Source: Aquiflexum lacus
GTDB lineage: Bacteria; Bacteroidota; Bacteroidia; Cytophagales; Cyclobacteriaceae
DNA length: 64,000 bases
NCBI RefSeq assembly: GCF_015476655.1
Contig: NZ_JABFHF010000021.1
Coordinates: forward strand, 1 to 64,000
Reading direction: 5' to 3'
In this document: positions 51,455 through 60,523 of the stretch, piece by piece
Position numbering within the stretch: position 1 is the first letter of the stretch
How the letters are laid out: each line of letters begins with the position of its first letter
Notes under the pieces: generated by a model
Told to the model about the DNA's origin: nothing
The model's database searches: none
Seen by the model: only the letters and a program-made list of their open reading frames with translations
Translations under genes and position numbers: made by a program

Positions 51455-52077
51455 AATTTCATGTCGACTGCTTTTTTGATCAATTCCGCTATTGAGCTGA
51501 CCCCAAGCTTATGATGAATTTTTTTTCTATGGGCCTCCACGGTATGTATACTCAAATGAAGATTTAGAGAGACATCTCTATTGGTCATCCCATTTTTTAT
51601 CATTCTAAGGATCTGTAATTCTCTTTTGGACAGCTTGAATTTCTCTTTATAAATGTCAGCGTATAGATCGTCTTGATTTTGCTGAAGGACTTTTTGGAAA
51701 CTCATGATATGGGAACCATCAAAAACTTCTCTGATAGTATATATAAGTTCATCGGGATCCACATTTTTGAGTACATAGGCACTTGCTCCGAGTTTTTGAC
51801 ACTTTTGAAAAATGGCTTCATCATCATACATGGACAAGACAATGATTTTTGGGTATGGCCTTAGTTTCCTGACGGCTTCGATCACCCCCGCACCATCCAT
51901 GATCGGCATATTCATATCAGTCAGGATTACATCTACAGTTTTTAATTTCAAAAAATTCAACAATTCCAATCCGTTTGAAAAAACGCCAAGGATATTGAAA
52001 TCATCCTCTTCTTCCAAAAGACCTGCGATACCCTTGGCAAACATTTTATGGTCATCAGCTAAAGCTATATTGATCAT
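51451..52077 (-). CDS. NarL/FixJ-type response regulator
   Basis: A 208-residue regulator with a receiver domain (phospho-acceptor Asp54 in VILTDMNMP, with Asp8 and Asp9 near the start) and a C-terminal LuxR-type helix-turn-helix (residues about 145-205, LSKRELQILRMIKNG...SIHTVEAHRK). It controls transcription after phosphorylation by its partner kinase, which is the gene immediately upstream (12-base gap). Confidence 0.92.
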   Translation of the reverse strand: MINIALADDHKMFAKGIAGLLEEEDDFNILGVFSNGLELLNFLKLKTVDVILTDMNMPIMDGAGVIEAVRKLRPYPKIIVLSMYDDEAIFQKCQKLGASAYVLKNVDPDELIYTIREVFDGSHIMSFQKVLQQNQDDLYADIYKEKFKLSKRELQILRMIKNGMTNRDVSLNLHLSIHTVEAHRKKIHHKLGVSSIAELIKKAVDMKL

Positions 52078-52089
52078 TTCTTTGATTAT

Positions 52090-52857
52090 TTATTCAATTG
52101 GTTGATGTGGTAATACTAATTTTATCTCAGTTCCTTTTCCAATTTTTGAAAGGATCTGGAGTTCTCCTCCTATTGTGGTCATTCTGTTTTTCAGATTATA
52201 CATTCCTGAGCCCTCAGAATTTTTACTGACATCAAATCCCTTACCATCATCTTTTATCATTATTTCTGATTTTGATGCGTCTGAACTGACCCTGATATCA
52301 ATCAGGGAAGGTTGGGCGTGTTTGATGGCGTTGTTCAAACATTCCTGAATAATTCTGATCAACACAAGCTTTTTTTCCTTGTTTAACTGAAGGGGCTGCC
52401 CATTACTTTGATAGGTGACTTCACAAAACTCAGCATTTTCAAGCTTACCCAGTTCTTTTTTGATGAATTCCTCCAAAGTGATGGATTCCACCCAATCCAA
52501 ATTCAATGATTTGGACAAAGATCTTACCTCCCTGATGATTTCATTGATCAAAACTTTTCCTTCGTGGACTTTTTCTGTTTTGCTGCTAGAAAGGTTCAGC
52601 TTCGCCAAAGAAAGCAACTGCCCAACATTGTCATGAAGTTCACGACCCACATGACCAAGGATATCTTCCCTGATTTCTTTCTCTACATTCAAGATGGTAT
52701 TTTCATAAGTGGCTTTTATGGATTCCACTTTTTGCTGGTTTTGGATTTGCCGCTGCCTATGGTAGATGACCATGATGATGATGAATGACACCATGAACAG
52801 CATCAGGAAAAAACCTAAAAGGATGATTACAAACAGGTCAGATCCGTTGTTCTCCAT
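52090..52857 (-). CDS. Sensor histidine kinase, HisKA_3/NarL type
   Basis: A 255-residue kinase. One N-terminal membrane helix (about 9-31) leads into a helical linker. The phospho-acceptor is His75 in GRELHDNVGQ, and the ATPase has the N box CLNNAIKHA and the DDGKGFD and GSGMYNL glycine boxes. There is no separate sensor domain, so sensing should involve the membrane helix or partner proteins, for example the neighbouring multi-pass proteins. Confidence 0.9.
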   Translation of the reverse strand: MENNGSDLFVIILLGFFLMLFMVSFIIIMVIYHRQRQIQNQQKVESIKATYENTILNVEKEIREDILGHVGRELHDNVGQLLSLAKLNLSSSKTEKVHEGKVLINEIIREVRSLSKSLNLDWVESITLEEFIKKELGKLENAEFCEVTYQSNGQPLQLNKEKKLVLIRIIQECLNNAIKHAQPSLIDIRVSSDASKSEIMIKDDGKGFDVSKNSEGSGMYNLKNRMTTIGGELQILSKIGKGTEIKLVLPHQPIE

Positions 52858-53023
52858 TTAATTAAATACCTATAGTTATCTGGTTGAAATTCTTGGGATA
52901 GCTTTTGGTGACAGGCCAAGAATGGACTAAGATACATGAATGATCCAATAATTCCAGCCTATGCCATCAATTTTGCTTTTAGGTATTTTTTTTGCTGCAT
53001 TTTAAAATGAAGAGAATGCTTTG

Positions 53024-53686
53024 TCATTCGACTTCGCTTCTAAAAATATGTGGTGCATAAAATGCCAAACCCATCACTAAATACATGACACTACCCATAA
53101 TCTTGATCAGAAAATTCAATTGCAGGTATAAAGCCATGTCCATTCTTTCTTCATAAAAGGTGAAAGAGATGAAGTATAGAAATGAGCTTGCATAGAAAAA
53201 CATCAAAAAGGAAACGATCCAAAACTCGGGAATGGAAATCAGGTTTTTATTTTCAAACTGACTTTTTGAAAAAAGGCCAAAAAAGAAATATAAGCACATT
53301 CCGATAATCAACAAACTACCCAATGCCCATGAATAATTTTGGAAAGTAGTTGCTATGGGCTGGAAAAAAATTGAATTGATAATGATCCATCCCATGTAGA
53401 TAATCCAAAAGTAAAGCGGTTTTTTACTTTGGTTCAGGGTCAAATAGAAAAAAAGGAATAAAAGGGATATACCTATGATGATATAACCTGTGTTGACAAC
53501 CAAAGTATTGTTGATTTTCAAAAGTTGAAGTTGCCTGGCCCTAACTTCCACAACGCTTGTACAAACCAAGATCAAAAAGATGAGAAGGTGTTTTTTTTGG
53601 TACTCCTTCTCCGATAAAAAGAAATATGGGATACTTACCAGCATCCCAATAGCGATCAATCCATTATACCATGTAATCGCTTCCAT
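53024..53686 (-). CDS. Paralogue A of a seven-helix membrane protein family
   Basis: A 220-residue polytopic protein with about seven helices and the motifs WYNGLIAIGMLVSIPYFF at the start, IPEFWIVSFLMFFYASS in helix five or six, and MYLVMGLAFYAP at the end. It is clearly homologous to the next two membrane proteins of the cluster. I do not know the family. It lies 166 bases upstream of the histidine kinase and is separated by 61 bases from its neighbour, so co-transcription is likely. Confidence 0.75.
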   Translation of the reverse strand: MEAITWYNGLIAIGMLVSIPYFFLSEKEYQKKHLLIFLILVCTSVVEVRARQLQLLKINNTLVVNTGYIIIGISLLFLFFYLTLNQSKKPLYFWIIYMGWIIINSIFFQPIATTFQNYSWALGSLLIIGMCLYFFFGLFSKSQFENKNLISIPEFWIVSFLMFFYASSFLYFISFTFYEERMDMALYLQLNFLIKIMGSVMYLVMGLAFYAPHIFRSEVE

Positions 53687-53747
53687 ATCTTAAAACTCAA
53701 TGAAATTGTAAGATAAAAATCGAATTCAGTAAAACCAATCTGAATTT

Positions 53748-54416
53748 TCAATATGCAGTTTCTTTAAACAATCGCGGCGCATAAAATGCCAAGCCCATTA
53801 CCATGTACATAGTGGCCCCAATAATCTGAATCAAAAAATTAAGTTTGAGTAAAAGTTCAATTTCCATTCTTTCTGTTAAAAAGCTAAATGAAATAAAATA
53901 TAAAAGTGAAGCAGAATAAAAAAACATCAAAAAAGAAATTATCCAAAACTCAGGCACGGCGAGCAAATTCATTTCAAGATACCAATTTTTAAAAAATATT
54001 CCGTAAAAATAAAAAAAACAAAGGGCAATAATCATTAAGCTTCCAAAAGCCAAAGAATAGTGATGGAATACGTCAAAAGTCTGGTAGAATAGAGAATTTA
54101 TGACACACCAAATGATAAATGATGTCATCAGGAATAAAACTAACCGCTTCACCTTTTTTTCTTGGAATACCAGATAAAAGAAAAATATTTTCAAGGAAAG
54201 GCCAATTAACACATAGCCAATATTGTAAATGAAGGTATTGTTCTCACCTAAAAGTTGTTTATACTTACCGAATATTTCCACAATGGTTATCAGCAGCAAA
54301 ATCAGAAAAATAATCAAAAACTTTTTTTGGTTTCGATTATCTCCAACAAAAAAATAAGGAATGCTTAGCAACATTCCTAAAAAAATCAAACTATTATACC
54401 AAAAAAAAGGCTGCAT
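53748..54416 (-). CDS. Paralogue B of the seven-helix membrane protein family
   Basis: A 222-residue protein with the same layout: WYNSLIFLGMLLSIPYFFVG, IPLike helix VPEFWIISFLMFFYSAS, and MYMVMGLAFYAPRL. It closely resembles the neighbouring paralogue A throughout, so a fairly recent duplication is likely. It starts 9 bases after the stop of the CPPxC protein, suggesting coupled translation. The function is unknown. Confidence 0.75.
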   Translation of the reverse strand: MQPFFWYNSLIFLGMLLSIPYFFVGDNRNQKKFLIIFLILLLITIVEIFGKYKQLLGENNTFIYNIGYVLIGLSLKIFFFYLVFQEKKVKRLVLFLMTSFIIWCVINSLFYQTFDVFHHYSLAFGSLMIIALCFFYFYGIFFKNWYLEMNLLAVPEFWIISFLMFFYSASLLYFISFSFLTERMEIELLLKLNFLIQIIGATMYMVMGLAFYAPRLFKETAY

Positions 54417-54425
54417 AGCGATTAC

Positions 54426-54854
54426 TTATGGGACGCAAATTGGTGGGCAAACACTCCCGGCATTTACTGGACTATCACCATTTCCACTACTCATCAGCAT
54501 CATTTTCGAAGCATCCTGCGTTTCATTTGAACGGGAATAGATGTCTTCGAATTCGGTCTCAGTTTTGTTGCATGCCATCAACGCAAGGGAAACCCTGCCC
54601 ACGAAATCATGTTTTTTTCTCATATCTTCTGGCAGCATTTCTACATTTTTCTGGTCATATTGGCCAAAATAGATTTTAATTCCGCCTTTTTCAGGGTCGG
54701 TCATTTCCAATAGTTTTTGGATGGTATCACGGTCAAACCAAACCCAATCAGATTGTTCGTTGATAAGTTCTCCTTTTTTGTTTTTGGCTTTTTTACTTTT
54801 TTTTGCAGATTTTTGATAGGCCGCTCTAAATGCTTCTAATTCGTCTCTTGTCAT
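54426..54854 (-). CDS. Small protein with C-terminal CPPxC motif
   Basis: A 142-residue soluble protein. It has a basic Lys-rich segment (15-30), an alpha-beta part with DPEKGGIKIYFGQYD (53-67), and an end SVCPPICVP with Cys136 and Cys140. Residue Cys95 is the only other cysteine. There is no signal peptide. Similar short proteins ending in a Cys-Pro-Pro-x-Cys tail are, from memory, found in other Bacteroidota, but I cannot confirm a family name. It sits between two membrane-protein paralogues with 9- and 11-base gaps, so its role is surely linked to them. Confidence 0.7.
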   Translation of the reverse strand: MTRDELEAFRAAYQKSAKKSKKAKNKKGELINEQSDWVWFDRDTIQKLLEMTDPEKGGIKIYFGQYDQKNVEMLPEDMRKKHDFVGRVSLALMACNKTETEFEDIYSRSNETQDASKMMLMSSGNGDSPVNAGSVCPPICVP

Positions 54855-54865
54855 TTTTTAAATGT

Positions 54866-55594
54866 TTATGTGTTCAAAAATATAAAGGAAATATTTGAAA
54901 TTAATAAAAGGAATACCAATCCTATTTTCAGAATATTGGAATTTTTTGATAAATGGGGGAAAATAAAGGATATCCCAAAGAAGATATACATCAAACCGGC
55001 CATAAATTTATTGAATGCAAATAAAACAATTACGTTTTCTACGACAAATTCCGGATTAAATTGATAGGTTCCAAACAGTAACAGGGCCTCCAAGTAGAAA
55101 AACAAAACCGTACTACTGATCCAAAAATGTGGTATGGCCATCAGATTTTGGTCTGGGAATAGTTGAAGATTCAATAAGTTTTTTAATAGGCGGATTGCCA
55201 GAAAAATGATAAATGCTGCAAATGGCAAAAGGGAGTAATATTGTAAGGAAAGGGCAATGGGTTGTAAAAATATACTGTTGACAACACCCCAAGCTATAAT
55301 TATCAAACTGGTTTGAATGATTCTTTTTTTGAATTGTTGACTTTTTTCAAGAATGTAAAAATAGGAAATCAAGAGGAGTGATTCGACATTCACCCACGAT
55401 ACATTATACAATAGAGAGTTGTTGATTCCCTTTCTTGAAGTGATCAGACCGTAAGACTCAAAAGCCAATACCCAAGCTAGAATAACCAAGATCAAAATGT
55501 GAATAGATCGGACTTCCTTCTTAGTGACAAACACACTAATAAAGGAAATGAATAAACTTAAAGCTATCACGGTGTGATAAATACTTCCTAACAT
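54866..55594 (-). CDS. Paralogue C of the seven-helix membrane protein family
   Basis: A 242-residue protein with about seven helices; more diverged than A and B but sharing the AIPHFWISSTVLFFYLEA helix and the FFGISFIFPHL end. It is the first gene of the run. Its divergence suggests an older duplication or a distinct partner role. The function is unknown. Confidence 0.7.
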   Translation of the reverse strand: MLGSIYHTVIALSLFISFISVFVTKKEVRSIHILILVILAWVLAFESYGLITSRKGINNSLLYNVSWVNVESLLLISYFYILEKSQQFKKRIIQTSLIIIAWGVVNSIFLQPIALSLQYYSLLPFAAFIIFLAIRLLKNLLNLQLFPDQNLMAIPHFWISSTVLFFYLEALLLFGTYQFNPEFVVENVIVLFAFNKFMAGLMYIFFGISFIFPHLSKNSNILKIGLVFLLLISNISFIFLNT

Positions 55595-55675
55595 TTATCA
55601 GATTTTTGAACTTGCAAGGTATCCTTAATAAAAGAGCAAAAAAATCCCGTAAACAGGGTATTTTTTCAGAAAAAA

Positions 55676-55710
55676 CACAAAAAAAGGGAGATGTTTGGCA
55701 CATCTCCCTT
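55676..55710 (-). terminator. Rho-independent terminator of secDF
   Basis: Ten-base perfect arms AAGGGAGATG and CATCTCCCTT around TTTGGCA, followed on the minus strand by a T-run. It lies 22 bases after the secDF stop. A weaker ATCCC/GGGAT-like hairpin follows. Confidence 0.85.
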
Positions 55711-55732
55711 GATTTTTTCGAAAATAATTGAA

Positions 55733-58696
55733 TTATGCTGTCTTTTTTGCCGGATCTTGTAAGTTTTCGGCTTCCAGTTCTTTCTTCATCAAATCCACTA
55801 CAATTGGTGAAGCAATATAGATGGAAGAGTAAGTACCGACCAATACACCGATGAACAAGGCGAATGAAAATCCTCTTAAAACTTCACCACCGAATACCAA
55901 TAATACCAATACAACTATCAAAGTTGTGGCAGAAGTGATCAAAGTCCGCGCCATGGTCTGATTGATGGCATCGTTGAACATAGTCACCAGTTTTGAGGTT
56001 CCTCTGTATTCCATGTTTTCCCTGATCCTATCAAATACAATCACGGTATCATTGATGGAATAACCTACCACCGTTAGCATAGCAGCAATAAAGACCTGAT
56101 CAATCTCGAATGTTGCTCCAAGCGCACTCGCAATGGCAAATGCTGCGATTACAAAGAATACATCGTGAACCAATGCAATGATCGACCCCAAGGAGAACTG
56201 CCACTTACGGAATCTCAAAAGGATATATAGGAATATCGCAACCAATGCAAAGAACATGGCTTCGGCGGAAGACTTTTTGATATCATCTGCCACTGTAGCA
56301 CCTACTTTTGAGGAACCTCTGATGACAAATTGTCCATCACCGATTTCAGTTCCTGTTGTAAGTGCTAACCCTGTTATCTTGGCAATTCCCTCCTTCACTT
56401 TGTTTTCAACTTCTGCATTGGAGTCATCATCATCTTCATTGATTAGATACGAGGTGGTTATTTTTACGATGTTGTTTCCTCCAAAAGTCTTCACTTCCAC
56501 AGAACCATCAAATTCACCATCAAGCCCAACCTTCAAATCGGACTCTACCACAGGTTGGGAGAATTCTACGATGTAGGAACGTCCGCCTGTAAAATCCACA
56601 CCAAATTTCAATCCGTTGATGGCGGCAATAGCCAAACCGATTATAATTATGGATGATGAAATGATATAGGCGATTTTTCTTTTGCTCAGGAAGTCTATAT
56701 TCAGATTGCCCAATAGATTTCTTGCCCAAGGCGTAGAGAACGAAATATTGCTCTTGTCACCTTTTTTTGTTGACCAATGTACAATCACCCTGGTAATAAA
56801 TACGGAGGAGAAGAATGAAGAGGCAATACCGATCATCAATACTATTGCAAATCCTTTTACAGGACCTTGGCCTAAGGCATATAATATAGCACCGGTAAGG
56901 AATGTTGTGACGTTGGAGTCAAGGATAGCTGAGAATGCTTTCTTGTAACCTTCATTGATGGCAGCAATCAATCCTGCACCGTTTCGGATTTCTTCTTTGA
57001 TCCTTTCAAATATCAAGACGTTGGCATCGATCGACATACCAATGGTCAATACAATACCTGCAATACCGGGTAAAGTCAACGCTGCACCCAATTGGGCCAA
57101 AATCCCCAAGATAAAGAAGATGTTGAAGACCAAAGCAGCAATGGCTACAAATCCACCTTTAGCATAATAAGCTACCATAAACAAGACCACCAAAACCAAA
57201 CCGGCCACCATTGAAATGATACCTTGGTTTTGTGCTTCTTTACCCAATGTTGGGCCGATGATGGCTTCTTCTACGATTTTGGTAGGGGCAGGCAATGAAC
57301 CTGATTTCAGGATATTGGCCAAATCTTTGGCTTCTTCCATACTAAAGTTACCGGTGATCTCTGATTGGCCTGACGGAATTTCTCCCTGTACCATTGGAGC
57401 GGTATAAACAAAATCATCAAGAACAACCGCAATCCTTCTTCCAATGTTTTCGGAAGTCAGTTTTCGCCATTTTCTGGCACCGTCTGCGTTCATCTGCATG
57501 CTGACAGCAGGTCTAGAAGTCTGATCCAAAGTCTGACGTGCATCTGTCACCACATCCCCTTCCAAAGGTGCCTGATCACTTGTTCGGCTGATTTTGATGG
57601 CATGAAGCTCCAATAATTCCAGGTCATCTGATTTCTGAGGCTTCACAGACCATAAAAATTTAATGTTTCTTGGAAGTAAAGATTTTACATCTTCACGTGC
57701 AAAAATCCTGTTGATTGCAACCGTATCTCTAATTTCATAAACCAATCCCGCATTGGACTTGGTCAGCGAGAAAATTGGTGAAACCTGAGATGAAAAATCA
57801 TCCGGATCTGTGGTTTCCGCTAACTGTCTTTCAAGTTCACTTGCCAAATCCTCTCCTTCCAGTTCCGTTGCTACCGAATCAGGAGTAGTTTCAGTTTTCG
57901 TAGCTTGGGATTCTGCTACCAATAGACTGTTTACAGATTCCAATTCTGCAAGGTACTCGTTTACCTCAGCTACTTCCCAAAACTGCAACTTTGCAACTCC
58001 TTGTAGCAGGTTTCTTACCCTTTCCGGATTATCCACTCCTGGCAATTCGATCTGAATTCTACCGGATCCTTGGATTCTTTGGATATTTGGCTGAGATGTT
58101 CCGAATCTATCCACCCTTGTTCTTAGGATATTGAAAGATCTTTCAATGGCATTTTCTACTTCCGTATCAATGATTTTGAGAATGTCAGTGTCTGAAGTCT
58201 CAAGGGAAATTCTGCCTCGGTTGGCGGCGGTAGCAAATACACCGCTCAATTTTTGACCAGCAGCTTTATCTTGCCACGAATTGTAAAAGAGGTCAACAAA
58301 TTTCTCATTGGTGGTTTTGGAAGCTTCTGTTGCCTCTTCAAGGGCAGCATTGAAGGCTACATCTTTACTGTTACCGGAAAGTCCTTTGACGATTTCCACA
58401 GGAGAAACCTCCAAAGTAACATGCATACCACCTTGCAAATCAAGACCTAGTCCCAATTCTGTTTCTTTGATTTCCTTATAGGTGAATTTGGCACCTAGGA
58501 AATTGTAAACCGGCTCTCTGTAAATGGAATCCAGGTAAGCCTGTTTTTTGGCAAACTCAACGTTGCCAGTCTCATCTGTGGCAAATTCCACAGCTTTTTG
58601 GTTAATATTATTGGATACAAATGTGAATGACAGGTAATACAGACACAATGCTGTGACCACCACTGTCAGAAACACGATAACACCTTGGTTACGCAT
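55733..58696 (-). CDS. secDF: Fused protein translocase subunit SecDF
   Basis: A 987-residue fusion of SecD and SecF, as usual in Bacteroidota. The SecD half (about 1-620) begins with one helix, contains LGLGLDLQGGMHVTLEV, the large periplasmic domain, and TLPGIAGIVLTIGMSIDANVLIFER. The SecF half starts near residue 680 and has FKFGVDFTGGRSY-like and ATVVGYSINDTVIVFDR elements. It uses the proton gradient to pull proteins out of the Sec channel. The fusion is natural, not a frameshift artefact. Confidence 0.97.
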   Translation of the reverse strand: MRNQGVIVFLTVVVTALCLYYLSFTFVSNNINQKAVEFATDETGNVEFAKKQAYLDSIYREPVYNFLGAKFTYKEIKETELGLGLDLQGGMHVTLEVSPVEIVKGLSGNSKDVAFNAALEEATEASKTTNEKFVDLFYNSWQDKAAGQKLSGVFATAANRGRISLETSDTDILKIIDTEVENAIERSFNILRTRVDRFGTSQPNIQRIQGSGRIQIELPGVDNPERVRNLLQGVAKLQFWEVAEVNEYLAELESVNSLLVAESQATKTETTPDSVATELEGEDLASELERQLAETTDPDDFSSQVSPIFSLTKSNAGLVYEIRDTVAINRIFAREDVKSLLPRNIKFLWSVKPQKSDDLELLELHAIKISRTSDQAPLEGDVVTDARQTLDQTSRPAVSMQMNADGARKWRKLTSENIGRRIAVVLDDFVYTAPMVQGEIPSGQSEITGNFSMEEAKDLANILKSGSLPAPTKIVEEAIIGPTLGKEAQNQGIISMVAGLVLVVLFMVAYYAKGGFVAIAALVFNIFFILGILAQLGAALTLPGIAGIVLTIGMSIDANVLIFERIKEEIRNGAGLIAAINEGYKKAFSAILDSNVTTFLTGAILYALGQGPVKGFAIVLMIGIASSFFSSVFITRVIVHWSTKKGDKSNISFSTPWARNLLGNLNIDFLSKRKIAYIISSSIIIIGLAIAAINGLKFGVDFTGGRSYIVEFSQPVVESDLKVGLDGEFDGSVEVKTFGGNNIVKITTSYLINEDDDDSNAEVENKVKEGIAKITGLALTTGTEIGDGQFVIRGSSKVGATVADDIKKSSAEAMFFALVAIFLYILLRFRKWQFSLGSIIALVHDVFFVIAAFAIASALGATFEIDQVFIAAMLTVVGYSINDTVIVFDRIRENMEYRGTSKLVTMFNDAINQTMARTLITSATTLIVVLVLLVFGGEVLRGFSFALFIGVLVGTYSSIYIASPIVVDLMKKELEAENLQDPAKKTA

Positions 58697-58774
58697 ATGA
58701 TTAATTGTTTTGTTTGATTACGATTGATTATTGAAAGCTCTTTGGGGCTTTGGGAAATGAGGGATTAAAAAAAA

Positions 58775-59119
58775 TCAGGGTGCGTTGGGCGATATGATCC
58801 TTTCCAACAGAATTTCCCAATAGGGAAGATTGACCGGAAAGGCTACTCCTAGCTCAGATACAGTTGGTTTTTCAAAAACAAGGTTTTCATAGATCAAATA
58901 GAATACCTGTTGGGAAAGTACAGTTACAAAAGGAACTACCGCATCTATCGCAATATTCAAAAAAGTCTGATTGTCGGGAGATTGGTCAGCTTTGTTGGAC
59001 TGTTCCTTACTTACAGGAGATTTTTCCTGTTCGTGATGCGGCAGATATTCAGTTCCTGCTACAATCATGCAAAACAACATCGTCAACATCAAGGTGACGC
59101 GTTGTTTCCAGAGGTTCAT
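58775..59119 (-). CDS. Protein of unknown function (114 residues)
   Basis: Starts MNLWKQRVTLMLTMLFCMIVAG, a hydrophobic N-terminal helix or signal, followed by a Gln-, Glu- and Asn-rich segment and a more hydrophobic C-terminal half. No family is recognised. It lies 78 bases upstream of secDF on the same strand. The ATG at 59119 is used because the upstream extension is weak. Confidence 0.5.
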   Translation of the reverse strand: MNLWKQRVTLMLTMLFCMIVAGTEYLPHHEQEKSPVSKEQSNKADQSPDNQTFLNIAIDAVVPFVTVLSQQVFYLIYENLVFEKPTVSELGVAFPVNLPYWEILLERIISPNAP

Positions 59120-59452
59120 ATCTTTCGCTTTTTTTCTCACGGGCAGCAAATATAGAAATAATTGGAAAGACAAACATATTTTGTTCGAATAAAAACCGAA
59201 TTCGGTGTTTTTATTTGATAATCAGGTTTATACAGATTGTGTTTTTGAGAAATTTAAAATAGGATGGGTCTATTTTTAACCTTTTGATGTAAATTTTAAT
59301 ATAAAATTCACGTGAAAATTTCCTTTCATCCAAAAAAATCCAAAAATAATTTTTGCATTTTTTTTAAATAAATGTAGTTGATTATAAACAAAATGTAATT
59401 CGAGTCATTATATTAGAAGATATTATTTTGTTAACCACTAAAATAAATTATT
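59120..59452. other. 333-base divergent gap
   Basis: The AT-rich gap between the divergent hypothetical gene and the metzincin gene contains a GAATTC-centred palindrome (59188-59214) and otherwise no obvious motif. Both promoters should lie here. Confidence 0.4.
59188..59214. promoter_or_regulatory. GAATTC-centred palindrome
   Basis: ACCGAATTCGGT flanked by AAAAA and TTTTT, together a stem of about 18 bases with one two-base bulge, in the shared upstream region of two divergent genes. It may be an operator or a terminator; nothing shows which. Confidence 0.35.
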
Positions 59453-60421
59453 ATGAAAAAACACATTTACCCGATTGCAATCATACTGTCATTGGGATTC
59501 TTCTCCTGTCAAAATGAAGATATTCAAAATGGTTTGGAAATCGAAGAATTCTTGGACGGCCACCCTGTAGTATATTCTGAGCAGAGATTTGATCCAGTTC
59601 CTGTTCAGCCTGTGAATGAATCAGCAAGATTGAATTCTGACAATCTCCATGACATGGTATTAGTGAGTGCTACATATATCACTGCCGAAGAAAGCAACGA
59701 GGTGGGAAGAACTCTGATATTTTCAGATCGTGGAAATAAACAACTGATTTTTGATTGGGCACCCAATTTAAGAATATCCGGGGAAACAGATATTTCATAC
59801 TATATTGACAGATTTAGACCAGCTGCACCTTCCGGATTAACTGTGGATGATACTGAACCTGTAATTGAAAGTGCGATATCAACTTGGGAAAATGCAAGAT
59901 GTTCTACCATTGGACTAAATAGAATTGGAAATATCCCAGTTGCTGTGGGTGTTGTAGCAGCACAATTTGGATTTGGAGGGGCAGCAGGATATATCGCTGA
60001 TATCAACCATGCAGGTTGGATGCCAGCTGGATTTTTTGATCAGATAGTACCTAATGGATCGAATTTTATCTTGGGTGTAACATTCACTTTTGCATTTAGA
60101 GATGCAGATGGGAATCTTGTGGACACCAACAATGATGGCAAATTTGATGTAGCATTAAGAGAAATTTATTACAACAATAGATTTCTTTGGACTACTACGG
60201 GTGCACCGGGAACGGCAGATGTCGAAACAATAGTACTTCATGAGATGGGACACGGATTAAGTCAGGAACATTTTGGAGCGGCATTTTTAGCAAGAAATGG
60301 TCGACTTAGGTTCAGTCCTAGGGCGGTTATGAATGCTTCTTATTCTGGACCACAAAGACAATTAGCAGGCACCGACAATGCCGGTCACTGTTCCATATGG
60401 GGCAATTGGCCCAATAATTGA
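59453..60421 (+). CDS. Metzincin-like zinc metalloprotease lipoprotein
   Basis: A 322-residue protein with a lipoprotein signal (lipobox Cys19 in SLGFFSC), so it is surface-anchored. The zinc motif is H263-E-M-G-H267-G-L-S-Q-E-H273, the metzincin spacing with Ser in place of the usual Gly, and the following AVMNA could be the Met-turn. It probably cleaves extracellular proteins. Gene context gives no substrate. A strong terminator follows. Confidence 0.83.
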   Translation: MKKHIYPIAIILSLGFFSCQNEDIQNGLEIEEFLDGHPVVYSEQRFDPVPVQPVNESARLNSDNLHDMVLVSATYITAEESNEVGRTLIFSDRGNKQLIFDWAPNLRISGETDISYYIDRFRPAAPSGLTVDDTEPVIESAISTWENARCSTIGLNRIGNIPVAVGVVAAQFGFGGAAGYIADINHAGWMPAGFFDQIVPNGSNFILGVTFTFAFRDADGNLVDTNNDGKFDVALREIYYNNRFLWTTTGAPGTADVETIVLHEMGHGLSQEHFGAAFLARNGRLRFSPRAVMNASYSGPQRQLAGTDNAGHCSIWGNWPNN

Positions 60422-60435
60422 TAAAATTCTCTTTC

Positions 60436-60471
60436 AAAAAAGCTGTCCCGGATTGGTGACAGCTTTTTTTT
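60436..60471 (+). terminator. Rho-independent terminator of the metalloprotease gene
   Basis: Arms AAAAAAGCTGTC and GACAGCTTTTTT around a ten-base loop, continuing into a T-run (60464-60472). It lies 15 bases after the stop. Confidence 0.9.
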
Positions 60472-60523
60472 TATCCAAAGCTTAGATTTTAAAAAAAACA
60501 GATAGTATCCTCTTTAGATTTTT

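Noticed and set aside
55733-58696. SecDF fusion as an assembly artefact
   Set aside because: SecD-SecF fusions are normal in Bacteroidota, and the frame is continuous.
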